Shown one piece after another: positions 59,596-64,000 of a stretch of 64,000 bases of DNA. Numbering within the stretch: the first letter of the stretch is position 1; every line of letters starts with the position of its first letter. A program made the position numbers and the translations under genes. The notes under the pieces were generated by a model. The model had not been told where the DNA came from and searched no databases. It was given only the letters and a program-made list of their open reading frames with translations. Source of the DNA: Iningainema tapete BLCC-T55 (GTDB lineage Bacteria; Cyanobacteriota; Cyanobacteriia; Cyanobacteriales; Nostocaceae); NCBI RefSeq assembly GCF_014698965.1, contig NZ_JACXAE010000072.1, positions 186,001-250,000 on the forward strand, written 5' to 3'.

Positions 59596-60042
59596 ATGTT
59601 AATTAATGCATCGAAATACCAAAGCTGTTTTGGTGGTTTATGGACTGATATGGCTAATGCTCATGAAGAAGTTAAAGCCAGATTAAAAGCAGGAATGATT
59701 AGTAAGCAGGAGTCGGATCTATTAGACTTTTGGATTGACAATGGATATGTAATTATTCCTAGTGCTGTTCCTCATGATGTTATCGGTAAAATAATTGAGG
59801 ATATTGAAAGAGCGTGGACGACATTAGATAGTCGAGTTAAGGTTGCAGATGGAAGCTACGGAACATCTGAACTATATCCATCAAAACGACATGAACCGGG
59901 ATACCGAATGCTTGACTTTTTTGCTCTTTCTCCAGCTTGCCTAGAAGCCATGTTTGCTCATAAAATTCAGAGGTTTTTGGAAATTATTTTTGCTCAAGAT
60001 ATCTTAGCATTTCAAAGTCTTTCTTTTGAAAGGGGTACATAA
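59596..60042 (+). CDS. PhyH-type dioxygenase, N-terminal part (interrupted by a stop)
   Basis: The N-terminal 148 codons of a phytanoyl-CoA dioxygenase-like (Fe(II)/2-oxoglutarate) protein: LLDFWIDNGYVIIPSAVPHDVIGKIIEDIE and GYRMLDFFALSPACLEAMFAH. It ends LSFERGT-stop; the TAA at 60040-60042 is in the same frame as the next segment, which begins QGMHQDPAYV. A CAA codon in its place would give the family's usual GTQQGMHQD. I chose ATG 59596; a TTG at 59578 is possible. It lies among methyltransferase genes of the surface-glycan region. Confidence 0.75.
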   Translation: MLINASKYQSCFGGLWTDMANAHEEVKARLKAGMISKQESDLLDFWIDNGYVIIPSAVPHDVIGKIIEDIERAWTTLDSRVKVADGSYGTSELYPSKRHEPGYRMLDFFALSPACLEAMFAHKIQRFLEIIFAQDILAFQSLSFERGT

Positions 60043-60048
60043 CAAGGA

Positions 60049-60609
60049 ATGCACCAAGATCCTGCTTATGTTGTACTGTCATCACCTACGAAAATGGCAG
60101 CTTCATGGATAGCATTGGAAGATATTGAAGCAGGTAGCGGTGAATTAATATATTACGAAGGTAGCCATAGAATAGAAGAATTTTTATTTAAAGGGATTTA
60201 TAAACATTGGGATGGTGAGGATATTGAAATGCACCATGAATATTTAAAAACTTTGCATACCAAATGCCAGCAAATGAATTTAGCCTTAAAGAAATTTCAA
60301 CCTAAAAAAGGAGATGTACTAATCTGGGCTGTAGATCTTGTGCATGGAGGTTCAGAAATTACTCATCCTAATCCTAATGTAACTAGAAGGAGTCTTGTAA
60401 CTCACTACTGCCCTTATGATGTCAATCCAAACTACTTCAGGTTCATTTCTGACAATCGAGTTAAAGTAAAGTTTAAAGAAGGTTGTTACTACAGTAGTTA
60501 TCACTATAAAATGTCAAATAGTATACCAGTAAATAACATCAAGATGTTGTTTCAATTGATCAAGAGAATTGCAGGTAATGCAACCCAAAGTAAGAAGTAT
60601 AGCGATTAG
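60049..60609 (+). CDS. PhyH-type dioxygenase, C-terminal part (interrupted by a stop)
   Basis: The continuation of the preceding frame after one stop. It carries the iron ligands: HQD near its start (MHQDPAYVVLSSP) and the distal His in LIWAVDLVHGGSE, plus ASWIALEDIEAGSGELIYYEGSHR. Alone it lacks the N-terminal third, so activity is doubtful unless the stop is read through. Joined, the protein would be about 337 residues, a usual size for the family. The ATG at 60049 is preceded by caagga, a possible reinitiation site. Confidence 0.75.
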   Translation: MHQDPAYVVLSSPTKMAASWIALEDIEAGSGELIYYEGSHRIEEFLFKGIYKHWDGEDIEMHHEYLKTLHTKCQQMNLALKKFQPKKGDVLIWAVDLVHGGSEITHPNPNVTRRSLVTHYCPYDVNPNYFRFISDNRVKVKFKEGCYYSSYHYKMSNSIPVNNIKMLFQLIKRIAGNATQSKKYSD

Positions 60610-60785
60610 TAAGTTTTAGAAGTTGAGAAAAGCATGATTTAGGTTGAAAAGTACCTTAGGATTAAAAGAACATAACTAAAGTGTAGATTTTTATGTTCTA
60701 ATGTTTGAAAAGGTTTCGTTAGATGTAACTATTATTTCCAGTCTGAGACACTACAACTGCAAGTAACGTTAGTATAAAGGTAAAC

Positions 60786-61703
60786 ATGAACAGTGATGCT
60801 TTAGAACAAGCTAGGATAACCTGGAATGAAATAGATATCAGCCAAGTCAGACAGGTTGGATGGTATTCTATTTCCTATTTTGGTAAAAAATTAGCGATGC
60901 GTTTTTCTGGTACAGAAACCTGTGTACCTTTCATTCATAACTTACTTGCGCAAAGATTACCAGGAGCGAGATTAAATAACCTTCAAGGTGCTGCTATTGT
61001 TTGTGGTGATATGCAAGCTGAAAAAGATTTTTTTGAGGAACACCAATTTGTTAAATTTACAAAGGTAGATGGATACGATCTGAGTGAAGTATCGTTAAAT
61101 AGGTATACGCCAGACAAAAATATAAATTTTACCGCTCATGTGATAGATTGTAACGATTTGATTTTAGAACCAGAATCTTATGATTTGATCGTAGGCTGTC
61201 ATGGAATTCATCATGTTTACAATCTGGGAAACGCATTTTATCAAGCTCACAAAGCACTTAATCAAGGTGGTTTAATTTATCTTGACGAATGGATTGGATT
61301 AGAGTATTTGCAGATACCCTTAATCAATCACATCTTTGCTGCGATATTACTATTCTTACTATTTCCATCGCACAAAACTAGAACTACTCATATGGGAAAA
61401 ACAAAGGGATGGTGGATTCAATACACCGCCAAGGAATTTGATCCATCAGAGGCATGTAATTCTCAGGAACTATTAACACAGTTTCTTAAATATTTTAAAC
61501 CAATTAGGATTGTTATGTATGGAGGTTTATCATATCCTGTATTTGAAGGTATCGCTCAAAACATAGACCAAACAAAATTATTGAATAAAATAAAAATTAG
61601 AATAGTCTACTTTTCTGAGAGAATTTTAACCAAGCTAGGAATTATCAAGCCTTGTTTCATGCTTGTACTAGCTGAAAAGAGGCAGATAGAAGGTATACGT
61701 TAA
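60786..61703 (+). CDS. SAM-dependent methyltransferase-like protein
   Basis: A 305-residue protein with a class I methyltransferase-like core: AAIVCGDMQAEKDFFEEHQFV as a motif-I-like stretch lacking GxGxG, KVDGYDLSEVSL, YDLIVGCHGIHHVYNLGNAFYQAHKALNQGGLIYLDEWIG. A hydrophobic segment, PLINHIFAAILLFLLFP, follows and may be a membrane anchor. The motif I is altered, so SAM binding is inferred from the rest of the fold. The 176-bp gap upstream (60610-60785) shows no gene. It lies 27 bp before the glycosyltransferase. Confidence 0.75.
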   Translation: MNSDALEQARITWNEIDISQVRQVGWYSISYFGKKLAMRFSGTETCVPFIHNLLAQRLPGARLNNLQGAAIVCGDMQAEKDFFEEHQFVKFTKVDGYDLSEVSLNRYTPDKNINFTAHVIDCNDLILEPESYDLIVGCHGIHHVYNLGNAFYQAHKALNQGGLIYLDEWIGLEYLQIPLINHIFAAILLFLLFPSHKTRTTHMGKTKGWWIQYTAKEFDPSEACNSQELLTQFLKYFKPIRIVMYGGLSYPVFEGIAQNIDQTKLLNKIKIRIVYFSERILTKLGIIKPCFMLVLAEKRQIEGIR

Positions 61704-61730
61704 TATTTTTTGATAAAGATCTGAATAGCT

Positions 61731-64000
61731 ATGAAGGTTACAGTTACTATCGTCGTACCAATATACAATGCTTATAAAGATACAGAACAGTGTCTTGAAT
61801 CTTTATTAAAATATACAGATTATAGGCATAAAATTTTATTAGTAGACGATGCCAGTCCAGATCAAAGGATTTCAGAGCTTACGGAGAAAGTTTCATTACA
61901 GTTCCCTAACGTGATGTTACTGAAAAATCATGAAAACATGGGTTTCGTGAAAACCTGTAATAGAGCATTTAGAGAGTCAGAGCAAAAAGATGACGTTGTC
62001 ATACTAAATAGTGATACTATTGTTACCCCAAATTGGCTTGAAAAGTTGATTTTGGCAGCATATTCAAGTAGTCATATAGCTACAGTTACGCCACTAACAA
62101 ATAATGGCACAGTATGTTCAGTTCCTAATTGGCTAGAGTCAAACGAAATTCCCGAAGGTCAAACTATTTTAAGCTTTGCCAATTTAATCGAAAAAATATC
62201 TTTACGTAAATACCCTACAATACCCACAGCAGTGGGGTTTTGTACATATATTAAACGTGAAATTTTGCAGAAAATTGGTTACTTTGATGATGTAAATTTT
62301 ATCAGAGGCTATGGTGAGGAAAATGATTTTTGTTGTAGAGCATCTAAATCAGGATATTTTCATATAATTGATGATTCTACATTTGTTTACCACGCCGGCT
62401 CAAAATCATTTAAAGCAGATAAGCAGAAACTGATAGAAGAAAATAGTAAAATATTAGCTAAGTTGCATCCCAGGTATTTTCCTGAGGTACATTCTTTTAT
62501 AGAGGCTAATCCACTTAAAGACATTCTGGATAATATTAAACTCCATTTAACTATAGAACAAATAAAGAAATTAGAACCAATTTGCTTTATTTTACATAAC
62601 AGTATAGATAAGCCAATCAACCATCCTGTAGGAGGTACAGAAGTCCACTGTGCAGCATTAATCTCCAATTTATCTAAAACTAAACCAGTATATAGTTTAT
62701 TCTACAATAAAATTAAAGGTTCGGTTGAATTTGAGATATTCTTTAAAAATCAAAAACTTAATTTCAGCTTTGGTTGTGAATTACAGCGTCCCTACAGTAA
62801 TAACTACTTCCATCATGAAGCAAAATTATTACGTTTGCTTGTAGGTATATTTCAATATTTTCAACCTAGCTTAATTCATATTCATCATTTGATTGGAATA
62901 CCAATAGCAGATATCATTTCGGCAATTAAACAAGTCAATATTCCTTACGTAATCTCATTACATGATTACTACTTAATCTGCCCTAGCTATAATCTTATAG
63001 ACTATAAAGAAAAGTTCTGTTTTGAGCATAAAAATCCTGAATATTGCCAAACTTGTATTCAAGCTTTATTTGATGAAGGCGAAGAATTAAGGCAACAATG
63101 GCTAAGTTTATGTCAGCAGATTTTAGAAAGCGCTACTACTATAATAGCTCCATCTCAAACGGCATTATCTTACTTTGAAAGAGACTATCCCCAACTAAAG
63201 CTAAAGGAGAAATCTTTAGTAATTAGACATGGTATTTTTGACCAATTTGATTTAAAAGAGAAAGAAAAAAAATTAGAAACGTCTAGAAAAAATAATTTTA
63301 CTCATCCATTGAAGGTAGCTTTAGTTGGTTCTATTAGTACTGCTAAGGGTGCTAAAGTTTTTATGACTTTATTAGAAAAGCTAAGTAAATATCCGCAGTT
63401 AAATGAAAGTTTTGTTTTTGAAATTATTGGTCGCTTTAATTTAGTTATACCTAATTATATACAAAATGTAAAATTTAGGAATGAATACTCTCGTCAGGAT
63501 TTAGGTGTTTTGTTGACAGATGTTGATGTAGCAATTTTCCCTAATATTTGGGCAGAAACTTACTGTTTAACTGTAGATGAAGTTATAGCTTATGGAGTTC
63601 CTGCCATTACAACGCCTTTAAATGCAGCATCAGAAAGAGTGAAAAAATTTGAAGTAGGTTGGGTAAGCAATTCTGCTTCTGCTGATGATTTACTGGAAAC
63701 TTTACTTTATATTAAGAATAATTATGAGGAGTATATTAAAGTTAAAGATAATATCAAAAGATATCCTTTAGTTTCTTATGAAGAAATGACTGAAAAATAT
63801 GAGGAAGAATATTCAAAAATTAACCACACTATTATCAATACTAGTTCTCAATTGGTAATTACTCCAAAAGAAATAAGTGAAGCATATTTTCGCAGTTCTT
63901 TTAGTAATTCATTACCTATATCACAAGACGCTCAGGTGGAATTACAACGTTTACGTTTAATGATTAAAGCAATGGAAACTAGTAAATGGTGGAAGTTAAG
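61731..64000 (+). CDS. Two-domain glycosyltransferase (GT2 plus GT4), 3' end beyond the window
   Basis: The frame is open from ATG 61731 to the right edge (756 codons). Residues 1-270 are a GT2 domain: VTIVVPIYNAYKDTEQCLESLL, ILLVDDASPD, NHENMGFVKTCNRAF, VVILNSDTIVTPNWLEKL and a GYGEENDFCCRA metal/acceptor region. Residues about 280-700 resemble GT4: CFILHNSIDKPINHPVGGTEVHC, LIHIHHLIGIPIADII, IPYVISLHDYYLICPSY, VALVGSISTAKGAKVF, and the E-x7-E-like WAETYCLTVDEVIAYGVPAITT. The last residues, IKAMETSKWWKLR, match the tail of the methyltransferase at 58252. It probably assembles the exported polysaccharide. Confidence 0.9.
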   Translation, partial: MKVTVTIVVPIYNAYKDTEQCLESLLKYTDYRHKILLVDDASPDQRISELTEKVSLQFPNVMLLKNHENMGFVKTCNRAFRESEQKDDVVILNSDTIVTPNWLEKLILAAYSSSHIATVTPLTNNGTVCSVPNWLESNEIPEGQTILSFANLIEKISLRKYPTIPTAVGFCTYIKREILQKIGYFDDVNFIRGYGEENDFCCRASKSGYFHIIDDSTFVYHAGSKSFKADKQKLIEENSKILAKLHPRYFPEVHSFIEANPLKDILDNIKLHLTIEQIKKLEPICFILHNSIDKPINHPVGGTEVHCAALISNLSKTKPVYSLFYNKIKGSVEFEIFFKNQKLNFSFGCELQRPYSNNYFHHEAKLLRLLVGIFQYFQPSLIHIHHLIGIPIADIISAIKQVNIPYVISLHDYYLICPSYNLIDYKEKFCFEHKNPEYCQTCIQALFDEGEELRQQWLSLCQQILESATTIIAPSQTALSYFERDYPQLKLKEKSLVIRHGIFDQFDLKEKEKKLETSRKNNFTHPLKVALVGSISTAKGAKVFMTLLEKLSKYPQLNESFVFEIIGRFNLVIPNYIQNVKFRNEYSRQDLGVLLTDVDVAIFPNIWAETYCLTVDEVIAYGVPAITTPLNAASERVKKFEVGWVSNSASADDLLETLLYIKNNYEEYIKVKDNIKRYPLVSYEEMTEKYEEEYSKINHTIINTSSQLVITPKEISEAYFRSSFSNSLPISQDAQVELQRLRLMIKAMETSKWWKL

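Noticed and set aside
1-64000. tRNA, rRNA, intact insertion sequence or integrase gene
   Set aside because: No cloverleaf, rRNA segment, full transposase or tyrosine recombinase was recognised in any gap or frame.

Overview
The window is chromosomal DNA from a cyanobacterium, probably a filamentous one of the Nostocales type. The evidence is psbU, chlG, petP, btpA, a BCD-family pigment-type transporter, many GCGATCGC (HIP1) octamers, several Uma2 proteins, multi-domain PAS/CBS/CHASE2 signalling proteins and dispersed palindromic and short AT-rich repeats. No rRNA or tRNA gene, CRISPR array or intact insertion sequence was found.

Positions 1-15365 are a DNA phosphorothioation (Dnd) island. 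From the left it holds an SMC/Rad50-like ATPase cut by the window edge, a small Dnd-associated protein, a DndB-like paralogue on the minus strand split by a one-base frameshift right after its DGQHR motif, then dndB (minus) divergent from dndC-dndD (plus). An AlbA_2/GHKL-type protein follows dndD. A block of minus-strand accessory genes comes next: an Rpn-like tail, a Uma2 protein, and an XRE antitoxin with a broken toxin. The island closes with dndE and the phosphorothioation-associated methyltransferase. A short copy of the dndD 3' end lies 1.8 kb downstream of the real dndD stop, suggesting the AlbA_2 gene arrived by insertion or duplication.

Positions 15531-35250 are mostly housekeeping and signalling genes: an AmpG-type transporter, small membrane proteins, a GNAT acetyltransferase, a HEAT-repeat protein, a PQQ-type sugar dehydrogenase lipoprotein, three minus-strand signalling genes (REC-histidine kinase, REC-EAL, CBS-PAS-histidine kinase), a GH10-like glycosyl hydrolase, a cyanobacterial PDZ/radical SAM protein with uppP, a DUF3120 protein, psbU and nadB.

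Positions 35950-53420 hold a CHASE2-PAS-GGDEF diguanylate cyclase, a VKOR-thioredoxin fusion, btpA, rimO, a DEAD-box RNA helicase, remnants of a serine hydrolase and an orphan hicB, an aldo/keto reductase, a BCD-family transporter, an inositol-phosphatase-like enzyme, a ChaN-like protein, a zinc dehydrogenase, chlG, an ArsA-like protein and petP.

Positions 53517-64000 are a cell-surface polysaccharide region. It has an ABC-2 export permease and its ATPase (Wzm/Wzt type) with Uma2 genes on either side of the permease, three methyltransferases (one with a 42-bp tandem repeat), a PhyH-type dioxygenase interrupted by one stop codon, and a large two-domain glycosyltransferase that runs off the right edge. 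Palindromes of the GTAGAGACG...CGTCTCTAC type recur across the window, and one lies in frame inside nadB.
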